In this document: positions 33,130 through 41,618 of the stretch, piece after piece
Layout: each line of letters opens with the position of its first letter
How positions within the stretch are numbered: position 1 is the first letter of the stretch
Assembly: GCF_046483665.1 (NCBI RefSeq)
Contig: NZ_JAWOCR010000046.1
Span: forward strand, 16,884 to 80,883
Source: Thiohalophilus sp046483665
Lineage (GTDB): Bacteria > Pseudomonadota > Gammaproteobacteria > UBA6429 > Thiohalophilaceae
DNA: 64,000 nucleotides
Reading direction: 5' to 3'
Translations under genes and position numbers: made by a program
The notes under the pieces: model-generated
Database searches by the model: none
Told to the model about the DNA's origin: nothing
What the model saw: the letters and a program-made list of their open reading frames with translations, nothing else

Positions 33130-33395
33130 ATATTTGTCGTCAGTGTCGGGTCACAGGTCAGGTCCAGGGCGTCTTCTTCCGGGACAGCACCCGCCACGAA
33201 GCGCAACGACTGGGCCTGACCGGTTACGCCCGTAACCGGTCCGACGGTTCGGTCGACGTCCTCGCCTGCGGCTCTGAACCCAAAGTCCGCCAGCTCTGCG
33301 ACTGGTTGTGGGAAGGCTCGCCCAGGGCACAGGTCGAACAGGTCGACTGCGAAACCGTCGACACCCTGCCGCCTTCAAATTTCACCACCGAATAA
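33126..33395 (+). CDS. acyP: Acylphosphatase
   Basis: This 89-residue enzyme hydrolyses acyl phosphates. It shows the family pattern V-x-G-x-V-Q-G-V-x-[FY]-R as VTGQVQGVFFR, with catalytic arginine, and LTGYARNRSDGSVDVLACG with the catalytic asparagine. Its ATG overlaps the stop of the adaptor gene. Length and motifs are standard. Confidence 0.95.
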   Translation: MNICRQCRVTGQVQGVFFRDSTRHEAQRLGLTGYARNRSDGSVDVLACGSEPKVRQLCDWLWEGSPRAQVEQVDCETVDTLPPSNFTTE

Positions 33396-33436
33396 AGTAG
33401 TACCCGGAACCAATCTCTTTTCTGGCCCTCTGGAAA

Positions 33437-33625
33437 GAAACGCAGAGGACGCAGAGGAAAAATTATTTTATTGGAGCGGAGGGTATATCCAGGATTGCGT
33501 TGTTGTGTTCTGTATTCAGGAAAAATCTAAACTGCCTCGAAGAATTCCCCGCATTTCATAAATATAAAGAATCTAAAGAAATATTCTTCTTTGCGTCCTC
33601 TGCGCCTTAGCGCCTCTGCGTTGGG
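33437..33625. repeat. Inverted pair of GCAGAG-family repeat arms between acyP and the transglycosylase gene
   Basis: The arm AACGCAGAGGACGCAGAGG (33439-33457, within 33437-33461) and the opposite arm 33590-33625 (TTTGCGTCCTCTGCGCC then CGCCTCTGCGTTGGG) are ~128 bp apart. The order and ends match the pair at 10631-10830, although the internal sequence differs. The genes on either side are convergent. Confidence 0.85.
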
Positions 33626-33637
33626 TATTTCTCTCTA

Positions 33638-34249
33638 CTAGTACCGCCGCCAGCGGTTGTCGAGAGCGGTGTAGATTTTGGTGGTGTAGCGGTGGCTGCC
33701 GTAGCTGCCGTTGTAGCGGGCCAGGGCGGGGGTGAGATTGCCGTTTTCCTTGTCGAGATAATATTTGAGGATGGTGCAGCCCATGCGCAGGTTGGTACGG
33801 ATGTCGAACAGGTTGTCACCGGGCTGGCCGATCTCGTCCAGCCAGAAAGGCATGATCTGCATCAGGCCCATGGCACCGGCGCTGGAGATGGCAAAGCGAT
33901 CAAAGTTGCTTTCCACCTCGATGACCGCCAGCACCAGTTCGGGCCAGAGCCCGGCCCGTTTGGCTTCCACGTGAATCTGTTTGAGCAGGTCGAGGCGTTT
34001 GCGGGTGTCGGGCATGCGTGATTCGAGGCGACGGGACATATCCACCAGCCACACCTCGGCATGGAAGCGATCGTTGAAGCTGTGGTTGTCCGAGACCGCT
34101 TCCTGTAGCAGTTGGCGCAGTTTTGGATCGACAGGGCCCTGCTCCGTCGCCAGCGTCGGGGCGCCAAGCAGCCCGCCGAACAGTAACAATGATACGGCGC
34201 GAATCAGGGAGAATACTTTCTTTGCCAGCGGCCTCATGATGTACGGCAT
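33638..34249 (-). CDS. Lytic transglycosylase (SLT domain), exported
   Basis: This 203-residue protein has an N-terminal signal peptide (hydrophobic VFSLIRAVSLLLFGGLLG, cleaved near TLATE) and an SLT domain. Visible SLT motifs are VLAVIEVESNFDRFAISSAGA (catalytic Glu in EVES), MGLMQIMPFW and ARYNGSYG. It cleaves peptidoglycan glycan strands in the periplasm. It lies 6 bp after proS on the same strand. A second ATG at 34237 is an alternative start. Confidence 0.9.
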   Translation of the reverse strand: MPYIMRPLAKKVFSLIRAVSLLLFGGLLGAPTLATEQGPVDPKLRQLLQEAVSDNHSFNDRFHAEVWLVDMSRRLESRMPDTRKRLDLLKQIHVEAKRAGLWPELVLAVIEVESNFDRFAISSAGAMGLMQIMPFWLDEIGQPGDNLFDIRTNLRMGCTILKYYLDKENGNLTPALARYNGSYGSHRYTTKIYTALDNRWRRY

Positions 34250-34255
34250 CCCGGA

Positions 34256-35959
34256 TTATTGCAGTTGTGTCCTGAGGTAGTTGACGATCTCATCGACCGG
34301 GATTTCCTTTGCCTCGGTTTCACGGCGGGTTTTGTACTCCACGACCCCTTTGTCCAGGCTGCGATCACCGATGACAATGCGATGGGGGACGCCGATCAAT
34401 TCCATGTCGGCGAACATGATTCCGGGGCGCTCCTTGCGATCATCCATCAGCACATCGACACCGGCCTGCTGTAATGCATTATAAAGCTGCTCAGCGGTAT
34501 CGCGCAGCCGTTGCGATTTGTGCATGTTCATCGGCAGGATCGCCACCTGCCAGGGGGCGATGGCATCGGGCCAGATAATACCGCGCTCGTCGTGATTCTG
34601 TTCGATGGCGGCGGCCACGACACGCGAGACGCCAATGCCGTAACAGCCCATGGTCATGACGACCGAGTGACCGTTTTCATCCAGTACGGTGGCTTTCAGG
34701 GCCTCACTGTATTTGTCGCCCAGCTGGAAAATGTGACCAACCTCGATACCGCGCTTGATTGAAAGCGTTCCCTGGCCATCGGGTGAAGGGTCGCCCTCGA
34801 TCACATTGCGGATGTCGACTGTGGCCGGTTGCAGCAGATCGCGCTCCCAGTTGACCCCGGTCAGATGTTTGTCCACCTGATTGGCGCCGCAGACAAAATC
34901 AGCGATCAGGGCACCGTGATCCACCAGCAAGGGAACCTCCAGACCGACCGGACCGATAGAGCCGGGCTCGCAGCCGCAGGCCTGTTTGACTTCCGCATCA
35001 GTGGCAAAGCGCAGCGGCGGGGTAATGCCCTCGAGTTTTTCCAGCTTGAGCATATTCAGTTCGTGATCGCCGCGCAGAATCAGGCCATGAACCTGTTCTT
35101 CTGCATCCACCACCAGCAGGGTTTTGAGGCACTGGCTGGCGGGCACATCAAGGAAGGCGGCCAGTTGTTCGATAGTGTGCTGGCCGGGCGTGTCCACGGT
35201 CTGCATTGTGGCGCCGGCGGGCGGCAGGCTGTCACTGGCCGGTTGCGTGGGTGCCAGCTCCACGTTGGCGGCATAGTCGCTGTCGCTGCTGAAGGCGATG
35301 GCATCCTCGCCCGAGTCGGCCAGGACATGGAACTCATGGGATAACTTGCCACCGATGGAGCCGGTATCGGCCTGCACCGGGCGGTAGTCGAGGCCCAGTC
35401 GTGAAAAAATCCGGCAATAGGTGTCGTGCATGCGGTGATAGGTTTCATCCAGCGAGGCATCGTCCAGATGAAAGGAGTAGGCATCTTTCATCAGAAACTC
35501 ACGGGCCCGCATCACGCCGAAGCGGGGGCGTATTTCGTCGCGAAACTTGGTCTGGATCTGGTAGAGATTGGTCGGTAACTGCTTGTAACTGCGAATTTCG
35601 CGCCGGATCAGATCGGTGATGACCTCCTCATGGGTCGGGCCGAAACAGAATTCGCGCCCGTGACGATCCTCAAGCCGCAGCAACTCCGGCCCGTACTGTT
35701 CCCAACGGCCCGACTCTTCCCACAGCTCGGCCGGCTGTACGGCCGGCATCAGCACTTCCTGGGCGTCGGCGCGGTCCATCTCCTCGCGGATGATGTTCTC
35801 CACCTTGCGCAGGACCCGCAGTCCCATGGGCAACCAGGTATAGAGTCCGGCGGCGAGTTTGCGAATCATCCCCGCGCGTAGCATCAGCTGGTGACTGAGC
35901 ACCTCGGCGTCGGCAGGGGTCTCTTTCAGGGTGGAGAGCAACAAACGGGAGGTTCTCAT
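34256..35959 (-). CDS. proS: Prolyl-tRNA synthetase (bacterial type with editing insertion)
   Basis: This is a 567-residue class II synthetase. Motif 1 region is AGLYTWLPMGLRVL, and motif 2 is FRDEIRPRFGVMRAREF. The inserted YbaK-like editing domain spans about 220-400 and includes GDHELN and the CGANQVDKH segment. Motif 3 is GCYGIGVSRVVAA. ATG 35959 gives the standard MRTSRLLLSTLKE beginning. An 11-codon upstream extension is less likely. A 7-bp hairpin (35974-35994) lies 15 nt before the start in the leader. Confidence 0.96.
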   Translation of the reverse strand: MRTSRLLLSTLKETPADAEVLSHQLMLRAGMIRKLAAGLYTWLPMGLRVLRKVENIIREEMDRADAQEVLMPAVQPAELWEESGRWEQYGPELLRLEDRHGREFCFGPTHEEVITDLIRREIRSYKQLPTNLYQIQTKFRDEIRPRFGVMRAREFLMKDAYSFHLDDASLDETYHRMHDTYCRIFSRLGLDYRPVQADTGSIGGKLSHEFHVLADSGEDAIAFSSDSDYAANVELAPTQPASDSLPPAGATMQTVDTPGQHTIEQLAAFLDVPASQCLKTLLVVDAEEQVHGLILRGDHELNMLKLEKLEGITPPLRFATDAEVKQACGCEPGSIGPVGLEVPLLVDHGALIADFVCGANQVDKHLTGVNWERDLLQPATVDIRNVIEGDPSPDGQGTLSIKRGIEVGHIFQLGDKYSEALKATVLDENGHSVVMTMGCYGIGVSRVVAAAIEQNHDERGIIWPDAIAPWQVAILPMNMHKSQRLRDTAEQLYNALQQAGVDVLMDDRKERPGIMFADMELIGVPHRIVIGDRSLDKGVVEYKTRRETEAKEIPVDEIVNYLRTQLQ

Positions 35960-36044
35960 AATCTTTTTTCTGTGATTGTGTTTAGACCACAATCTTACCG
36001 CAGGACAGCGGGTTAAGACGAGCTTTGAGAGCAGGGACTAGGAC

Positions 36045-36389
36045 CTAAAACGTCGTTTTATTCCAGCCCCACATGGCGCGTGGTGCGTCGGCGAATTCGA
36101 TGTAGACCCGATCGGGATCGATGCCCAGCTGTTCCAGGATGAGGCCGCACAGGGCTTCGGACAGGGCCGGGGTTTTATCCTGTGGCAGGCCGATACTCTT
36201 GAGTTCCAGGTAAGCGAGGGGAGCAGTGCTGCCACCAAAGGACATGGGGGTCGGTGGCTCCAGGACTACCATCACATAGCGCTCGGGTTTGCCCAGCTGC
36301 CCGGCCACCAGGGCGGAAGCCGCTGTGACCAGCTGTTCGGCCCGCGCCGGTTCGACGGCTTGATTGCTCTGGATCTTGAGAAGCGGCAT
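36045..36389 (-). CDS. MIF-family tautomerase homologue
   Basis: This 114-residue protein is a bacterial homologue of macrophage migration inhibitory factor. The catalytic N-terminal proline follows the initiator Met (MPLLKIQSN). The MIF pattern is recognisable in PPTPMSFGGSTAPLAYLELKSIG, seen as MSFGGSTAPLAYL. Related proteins are phenylpyruvate tautomerases acting as trimers. It is a lone small gene between proS and a DUF4124 gene on the same strand. Its cellular role is unclear. Confidence 0.88.
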   Translation of the reverse strand: MPLLKIQSNQAVEPARAEQLVTAASALVAGQLGKPERYVMVVLEPPTPMSFGGSTAPLAYLELKSIGLPQDKTPALSEALCGLILEQLGIDPDRVYIEFADAPRAMWGWNKTTF

Positions 36390-36410
36390 CTCCGGGTTCC
36401 GTTCCGTCGG

Positions 36411-36860
36411 TCAGTCGCAGAAGTCCTGAATCGCCTGTTTGGCTTCATCGACCTTCTGTTGACGTTCATCGTCACTGATTCGTACTACCTCACCTTCTTC
36501 ATTGCGAATACGGCGATAGACGGTGTAAATCTCCAGGTTCTTTTTCGCAGCTTTGCAGTTTTCCTTGCGCATCTGTTCGGCCTGTTGCTGCTCACGGGCG
36601 ACAGTGTCATTCTCTTCTTCATCCTGTTGCGGACGGGGCGACGGGCGGCTGCTGGCCGCCGGCGCGGAGTCGCTGCCGGGCCGGGCATGGGATGAGATGT
36701 TACTCATAACCTCGTAGGGGATATCAAGATTTTCGGGCGGATTCTGGGAATAGACCGTGTTGCCCGACTCGTCCTGATACTTGTACGTGGCAGCCAGCGC
36801 CATCGGGGTTGCCAGGGCGAGTAGCAGAAGCAGAGCGAAAAGTTGATTGATTGTTTTCAT
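36411..36860 (-). CDS. DUF4124 exported protein
   Basis: A signal peptide (MKTINQLFALLLLLALATPM then ALA) is followed by a DUF4124 domain with YKYQDESGNTVYSQNPPE. A Ser/Pro-rich linker and a charged, helical C-terminal half with two Cys (in KENCKAAKKN and DFCD) come next. I use ATG 36860 because the signal peptide starts there; ATG 36866 and GTG 36875 are also in frame. DUF4124 proteins are periplasmic and of unknown function. Confidence 0.83.
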   Translation of the reverse strand: MKTINQLFALLLLLALATPMALAATYKYQDESGNTVYSQNPPENLDIPYEVMSNISSHARPGSDSAPAASSRPSPRPQQDEEENDTVAREQQQAEQMRKENCKAAKKNLEIYTVYRRIRNEEGEVVRISDDERQQKVDEAKQAIQDFCD

Positions 36861-37063
36861 GACCATATTTTGCACAGATTGTAATTAAGTCGTAGTAAGG
36901 CCTCTCTCAGGAGGGTTTTCGCACGTCGCGTCCGCCGGGTCAAGGTACTGTTGCCAACAACCACGACGGGAGCCCGGAAATTATATCGCGACGGCAGGTT
37001 TTGTCGGCTTTCTGTCGACATTCCGTGTATTTATACTGTGTTACTGATTATAATGGTCGTTTC

Positions 37064-37088
37064 TACCCGTTGCGACGGGTATTTTTTT
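37064..37088 (+). terminator. Terminator-like hairpin in the ilvI leader (possible attenuator)
   Basis: TACCCGT (37064-37070), a 4-nt TGCG loop, ACGGGTA (37075-37081) and seven T form a canonical intrinsic terminator 45 bp before the ilvI start. No plus-strand gene lies directly upstream. A TATAAT at 37049-37054 would start RNA only a few bases before the hairpin, so it may be a 5'-end stabiliser instead if that promoter is used. Confidence 0.55.
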
Positions 37089-37132
37089 CGCAACGATGCG
37101 ACATTTCTGGAACGTATCTGGGAGTAAACAAC

Positions 37133-38851
37133 GTGAAACTCAGTGGAGCCGAAATCGTAGTCCAGTTCCTGAAGGACGAGGGCGTTGAATACGTCTTCGG
37201 CTATCCGGGCGGCGCGGTTCTGCACATCTATGACGCCCTGTTCAACCAGGAAGACGTCAAACACATTCTGGTTCGCCATGAACAGGGAGCAACCCATTCG
37301 GCTGACGGCTATGCCCGCGCCACCGGCAAGCCAGGTGTGGTGCTGGTGACCTCTGGCCCGGGGGCGACCAATGCCGTGACCGGCATAGCCACTGCCTACA
37401 TGGATTCGATTCCCATGGTGATCATCACCGGTCAGGTGGCGACCCATTATATTGGCAGTGACGCCTTCCAGGAAGTCGATGCCGTCGGCATTACCCGTCC
37501 CTGCGTGAAGCATAATTTTCTGGTGAAACGGGCCGAGGATCTGGGCGAGACCCTGCGCAAGGCCTTTCATGTCGCCACCACCGGCCGGCCTGGCCCGGTG
37601 GTGGTCGATATCCCCAAGGACACAACGGATCCGAACATCAAGATCGACTACGAATATCCGGACAAGGTGGAGATGCGTTCCTACCAGCCGGTGGTCAAGG
37701 CCCACCCTGGCGAAATCAGCCGCGCGCTGGATCTGATTCTCTCGGCACGCCGGCCGATGATTTACACCGGCGGCGGGGTGGTGCTGAGCAATGCCGATGC
37801 CGAGCTGACCGAATTCACCCGCACGCTGGGCTACCCCATTACCCAGACCCTGATGGGCCTGGGTGCCTATCCGGCCAGTGACAAACAGCACCTGGGCATG
37901 CTTGGCATGCACGGCACCTACGAGGCCAATATGGCCATGCACGAGTGCGATGTGCTAATTGCTATCGGCGCGCGTTTCGATGACCGGGTCACCGGTGACG
38001 TCAAACAGTTCTGTCCCGATGCGAAGATCATTCACGTGGATATCGATCCCTCGTCGATTTCCAAGAACGTGCGTGTGGATGTGCCTATTGTCGGTGATAT
38101 CAGGCATGTTCTGTCGGATATGAACAAGGCGATCAAGGCCTCGAAGAAAAAACCGGATGCCAAATTGCTGGATCAGTGGTGGCAGCAGATTGAGACCTGG
38201 AAGAGCAAAAATTGCCTGCGCTATGATCGCAACAGCGCGCTGATCAAGCCGCAGTTCGTGATCGAAAAGCTGCACGAGGTGACCGGCGGTGACGCATATG
38301 TGACCTCCGACGTGGGTCAGCACCAGATGTTTGCCGCCCAGTTCTATCCCTTTGACAAGCCGCGGCGCTGGATCAACTCCGGTGGACTGGGCACCATGGG
38401 CTTCGGCCTGCCGTCCGCGCTGGGTGTGCAGCTGGCCTATCCCGAGTCGCAGGTGGCCTGTGTGACCGGCGAGGCCAGTATCCAGATGTGTATCCAGGAG
38501 CTGTCCACGGCTCTGCAATATATGCTGCCGGTCAAGATCGTCAACCTGAACAACCGTTACATGGGCATGGTGCGCCAGTGGCAGGAGTTCTTCTACGACA
38601 GCCGTTATTCCCATTCCTATCTGGATGCGCTGCCCGATTTTGTCAAACTGGCGGAAAGTTACGGTCATGTTGGTATGCGCATTGATCAGCCAGGTGATGT
38701 TGAAGGGGCCTTAAAAGAAGCCTTCGCCATGAAGGATCGGCTGGTGTTCATGGACTTCATCACCGATCAGACCGAAAACGTCTATCCGATGATTGCCGCC
38801 GGCAAGGGTCATCATGAGATGCACCTGTCGCCGGAAAGAGAGCTGGCCTGA
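37133..38851 (+). CDS. ilvI: Acetolactate synthase large subunit
   Basis: The 572-residue ThDP enzyme joins two pyruvates, or pyruvate and 2-oxobutyrate, for valine/leucine/isoleucine synthesis. FGYPGGAVLHIYD and VRHEQGATHSADGYAR hold the N-terminal ThDP site with the activating Glu. The C-terminal ThDP/Mg motif reads GEASIQMCIQEL...NLNN instead of GDGS, a two-residue variation. GTG 37133 is chosen because GGAG lies 8 nt upstream and homologues start near KLSGAEIVV; an in-frame extension to 37001 has no support. ilvH follows with a 1-nt overlap. Confidence 0.95.
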   Translation: MKLSGAEIVVQFLKDEGVEYVFGYPGGAVLHIYDALFNQEDVKHILVRHEQGATHSADGYARATGKPGVVLVTSGPGATNAVTGIATAYMDSIPMVIITGQVATHYIGSDAFQEVDAVGITRPCVKHNFLVKRAEDLGETLRKAFHVATTGRPGPVVVDIPKDTTDPNIKIDYEYPDKVEMRSYQPVVKAHPGEISRALDLILSARRPMIYTGGGVVLSNADAELTEFTRTLGYPITQTLMGLGAYPASDKQHLGMLGMHGTYEANMAMHECDVLIAIGARFDDRVTGDVKQFCPDAKIIHVDIDPSSISKNVRVDVPIVGDIRHVLSDMNKAIKASKKKPDAKLLDQWWQQIETWKSKNCLRYDRNSALIKPQFVIEKLHEVTGGDAYVTSDVGQHQMFAAQFYPFDKPRRWINSGGLGTMGFGLPSALGVQLAYPESQVACVTGEASIQMCIQELSTALQYMLPVKIVNLNNRYMGMVRQWQEFFYDSRYSHSYLDALPDFVKLAESYGHVGMRIDQPGDVEGALKEAFAMKDRLVFMDFITDQTENVYPMIAAGKGHHEMHLSPERELA

Positions 38852-39345
38852 TGCGACACATTATTTCTCTGTTAATGGAAAACGAAGCCGGTGCCCTGTC
38901 CCGGGTGGCAGGGCTGTTCTCGGCGCGCGGTTACAACATCGAATCACTGACGGTGGCGCCCACCGAAGACCCCTCTCTGTCACGTATGACCGTAGTGACC
39001 AGCGGCTCGGAAGAAATTATCGAACAGATCTTCAAGCAGCTGAACAAGCTGGTCGATATAGTCAGGCTGGCGGATATTTCCGAGGGCAACCATATTGAAC
39101 GGGAACTGATGATGGTCAAGGTCTCGACCCCTTCGGATCATGAGCGGGCGGAACTCAAGCGCATGGCCGATATTTTCCGGGGCCGGATTCTGGATGTGAC
39201 TGATGAAACCTACATCATCGAGTTGACCGGTAACGGATCCAAGCTGGATGCCTTTTTAAGTGCCGTCGATGCGAATCTGATCATCGAAACGGTTCGTTCC
39301 GGTGCCACCGGTATCTCGCGTGGCAGCCGGGCAATTCGTGTTTAA
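38851..39345 (+). CDS. ilvH: Acetolactate synthase regulatory small subunit
   Basis: The 164-residue regulatory subunit starts with an ACT domain (RHIISLLMENEAGALSRVAGLFSARGYNIESLTV, seen in part as ENEAGALSRVAGLF and GYNIESL) that binds valine for feedback inhibition. A second ACT-like domain includes TDETYIIELTG. The gene overlaps ilvI by 1 nt (TGATG). Length equals E. coli IlvH. Confidence 0.96.
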   Translation: MRHIISLLMENEAGALSRVAGLFSARGYNIESLTVAPTEDPSLSRMTVVTSGSEEIIEQIFKQLNKLVDIVRLADISEGNHIERELMMVKVSTPSDHERAELKRMADIFRGRILDVTDETYIIELTGNGSKLDAFLSAVDANLIIETVRSGATGISRGSRAIRV

Positions 39346-39384
39346 TCTTCAATTAATTAAAAACTGGATTGGCAGGTATTACGT

Positions 39385-40401
39385 ATGAATATCTATTATG
39401 ACAAAGATTGCGATCTTTCCATCATCAAGAGCAAAAAGGTAGCCATCATCGGTTACGGTTCCCAGGGCCATGCCCACGCTAACAATCTGAAGGATTCCGG
39501 CGTCGATGTTACTGTCGGGTTGCGTGAAAGTTCGGCTTCCGCCAAAAAGGCGCAGGAGGCCGGTCTGAGCGTCAAGAATGTGCCCGATGCCGTGGCCGGT
39601 GCCGATGTGATCATGGTGCTGACGCCGGATGAGTACCAGGCCCGGATTTACACGAACGATATTGAGCCGAATCTGAAAAAGGGCGCTACCCTGGCTTTTG
39701 CTCACGGTTTCAGTATTCACTATAACCAGGTGGTTCCGCGTGACGATCTGGATGTGATTATGATTGCGCCCAAAGCCCCGGGCCATACCGTGCGCAGCGA
39801 ATTTGTGCGTGGCGGCGGGATCCCCGATCTGGTTGCGATATTCCAGGACGCCTCCGGCAAGGCTAAAGAGACCGCCATGTCCTATGCCTCGGCGATTGGC
39901 GGCGGCCGGACCGGCATCATCGAAACCAGCTTCAAGGACGAGACGGAAACCGATCTTTTCGGTGAGCAGGCCGTGCTGTGCGTGGGTGCCGTCGAGCTGG
40001 TCAAGGCCGGGTTTGAAACCCTGGTGGAAGCCGGCTATGCCCCGGAGATGGCTTACTTTGAATGTTTGCACGAACTGAAGCTGATCGTCGATCTGATGTA
40101 TGAAGGCGGTATCGCCAACATGAACTACTCCATCTCCAATAACGCCGAGTATGGTGAGTACGTCACCGGTGCGAAGGTGATCAACGAGGAGAGCCGCTGG
40201 GCGATGAAAGAGGCCCTGCACAATATCCAGACCGGTGAGTACGCCAAGAAGTTTATCCTCGAAGGTATGACCAACTATCCGGAAATGACCGCCATGCGCC
40301 GGCTCAACGCCGAACATCCGATCGAACAGGTCGGCGAGAAGCTGCGCGATATGATGCCCTGGATCAAGGCCAATGCCCTGGTCGACAAGAGCAAAAACTG
40401 A
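39385..40401 (+). CDS. ilvC: Ketol-acid reductoisomerase (class I)
   Basis: The 338-residue enzyme isomerises and reduces acetolactate with NADPH. The Rossmann motif is IIGYGSQGHAHANNLKDSG, seen as GYGSQGHAHA. The phosphate-binding loop follows GLRESSASAKKAQ, with Ser residues typical for NADPH use. The C-terminal knotted domain carries DETETDLFGEQAVLCG-type Mg ligands (here DLFGEQAVLC) and LKLIVDLMYEGG. It follows ilvH by 39 bp and is ended by a clear terminator. Confidence 0.97.
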   Translation: MNIYYDKDCDLSIIKSKKVAIIGYGSQGHAHANNLKDSGVDVTVGLRESSASAKKAQEAGLSVKNVPDAVAGADVIMVLTPDEYQARIYTNDIEPNLKKGATLAFAHGFSIHYNQVVPRDDLDVIMIAPKAPGHTVRSEFVRGGGIPDLVAIFQDASGKAKETAMSYASAIGGGRTGIIETSFKDETETDLFGEQAVLCVGAVELVKAGFETLVEAGYAPEMAYFECLHELKLIVDLMYEGGIANMNYSISNNAEYGEYVTGAKVINEESRWAMKEALHNIQTGEYAKKFILEGMTNYPEMTAMRRLNAEHPIEQVGEKLRDMMPWIKANALVDKSKN

Positions 40402-40423
40402 GCGCATCACATTCCGCTTGATA

Positions 40424-40451
40424 AAAAGGCCGGTTGAAAAACCGGTCTTTT
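40424..40451 (+). terminator. Intrinsic terminator after ilvC
   Basis: AAAAGGCCGGTT (40424-40435) pairs with AACCGGTCTTTT (40440-40451) with one G-U pair around a GAAA loop, ending in T4. This is a clear intrinsic terminator. Confidence 0.88.
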
Positions 40452-40547
40452 GCATTGGGCTCGCTGAAATTTCGTTGCCCGGGACTCTGCAGGGGGTGAA
40501 TGATTACGTTATGATCAGTTCCCCTGTTTTAACGAGCGTTTGATTTG

Positions 40548-41312
40548 ATGAACAAAGAATCCCGGACTGAACAGCATCGCCGCGGCATCTATCTGTTGCC
40601 CAACCTGTTTACGACCGCAGCCCTGTTCTCCGGGTTTTACGCGATTGTGGCGGCCATGCACGGCCGATTCGAGCCGGCCGCGATTGCCATTTTTGTAGCT
40701 ATGTTGCTGGACGGGATCGACGGGCGGGTGGCGCGACTGACCAACACCCAGAGCGATTTCGGCGCCGAGTATGACAGTCTGTCGGACATGGTTTCCTTCG
40801 GCCTGGCGCCGGCGCTGGTGATCTATGAATGGGCCCTGTCGGATCTGGGCAAGCTCGGCTGGCTGGCGGCCTTTATCTATACTGCGACGGCGGCGCTGCG
40901 CCTGGCCCGTTTCAATACCCAGGTGGAGCATGCCGACAAGCGTTATTTTCAGGGGCTGGCCAGTCCCTCGGCGGCGGCGATCATCGCCGGCGGCGTCTGG
41001 GTGGGCGAGCACTACACCATTTTTCCCGGCCAGTTCGCTTATCTGGTCTGGGCAATCACGGTGCTGGTGGGCCTGCTGATGGTCAGCAATGTCCGCTATT
41101 ACAGCTTCAAGACTTTCAATTTGCGTAACCGGGTGCCGTTTGTCGCCATTCTGGTTATTGTACTGGTGCTGGTGCTGGTGTCGGCCAATCCGCCGGTGGT
41201 GCTGTTCAGCGTATTTGCGGCTTACGCTTTATCGGGGCCGGTATTGACCCTGATCCAGTTGCGCCAGCGTCGCGCCGAGCGGGATAGGGCTCATCGCCAC
41301 GAGGAGTCGTAA
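40548..41312 (+). CDS. pssA: CDP-diacylglycerol-serine O-phosphatidyltransferase
   Basis: This 254-residue membrane enzyme makes phosphatidylserine. The CDP-alcohol transferase motif is DGIDGRVARLTNTQSDFG followed by EYDSLSDMVSFG, with all four Asp. It begins GIYLLPNLFTTAALFSGFYA (in part LLPNLFTTA), typical of type II (Bacillus-like) PssA. About eight hydrophobic segments are present and the tail is basic. ATG 40548 is chosen over the adjoining TTG 40545. It sits between ilvC and leuA, a common arrangement in proteobacteria. Confidence 0.93.
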   Translation: MNKESRTEQHRRGIYLLPNLFTTAALFSGFYAIVAAMHGRFEPAAIAIFVAMLLDGIDGRVARLTNTQSDFGAEYDSLSDMVSFGLAPALVIYEWALSDLGKLGWLAAFIYTATAALRLARFNTQVEHADKRYFQGLASPSAAAIIAGGVWVGEHYTIFPGQFAYLVWAITVLVGLLMVSNVRYYSFKTFNLRNRVPFVAILVIVLVLVLVSANPPVVLFSVFAAYALSGPVLTLIQLRQRRAERDRAHRHEES

Positions 41313-41318
41313 CAGGGC

Positions 41319-41347
41319 TTGGAAAATGCTGGAACAGACGTTATATT
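41319..41347 (+). promoter_or_regulatory. Candidate promoter of the leu leader/leuA transcript
   Basis: TTGGAA (41319-41324, 4/6) and TATATT (41342-41347, 5/6) are spaced exactly 17 bp, starting 7 bp after the pssA stop. Transcription would begin near 41354, 26 bp before the leader ORF. Confidence 0.6.
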
Positions 41348-41379
41348 TAATTTAAATGATTGAGCGAAATACCCGGACA

Positions 41380-41496
41380 ATGACGAACCCGAACCACAGC
41401 GACATCTCTGTCACTGCTTCCCCGATGCAGGGTCTGCCCCTGTTTGTCCGGTTAACCTCCCTGGATGCTCTCCTGAGCCTGCGACTGCTGCCCTGA
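41380..41496 (+). CDS. Leucine-rich leader peptide of leuA
   Basis: This 38-codon ORF (ATG 41380, TGA 41494-41496) ends 122 bp before leuA. The last 23 residues (from Met16, ATG 41425) contain nine Leu, including LL pairs at CTC CTG and CTG CTG just before the end, while the first 15 residues have none. The clustering of control codons near the stop, the promoter 33 bp upstream and the downstream alternative hairpins are what a leucine attenuator would show. No good Shine-Dalgarno is seen, and translation could start at either ATG. The function as leader is inference from position and composition. Confidence 0.6.
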   Translation: MTNPNHSDISVTASPMQGLPLFVRLTSLDALLSLRLLP

Positions 41497-41603
41497 GGGG
41501 CAAATAACGCAGACGATGCGCCGGGCTGGGCGCCAGAACCTCACAGCCCAACAAGCAAGCACAGAATTTTCAGGTTAACTGCCAACCCATGTCATAATGG
41601 GTT
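41489..41603 (+). promoter_or_regulatory. Alternative RNA hairpins between the leader ORF and leuA
   Basis: Stem 1 TGCCC/GGGCA (41489-41502) spans the leader stop. Stem 2 GCGCC/GGCGC (41518-41533) competes with GGGCTG/CAGCCC (41523-41528 with 41544-41549). Stem 3 AACCCAT/ATGGGTT (41584-41603) ends 3 bp before the AGGAG of leuA. No T-run follows any stem, so control may act on translation or through Rho. Confidence 0.45.
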
Positions 41604-41618
41604 ATCAGGAGAGAGACA

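Noticed and set aside
37001..37132. 44-codon N-terminal extension of ilvI
   Set aside because: It reads through the terminator-like hairpin and has no ribosome site; GTG 37133 with GGAG fits homologues.
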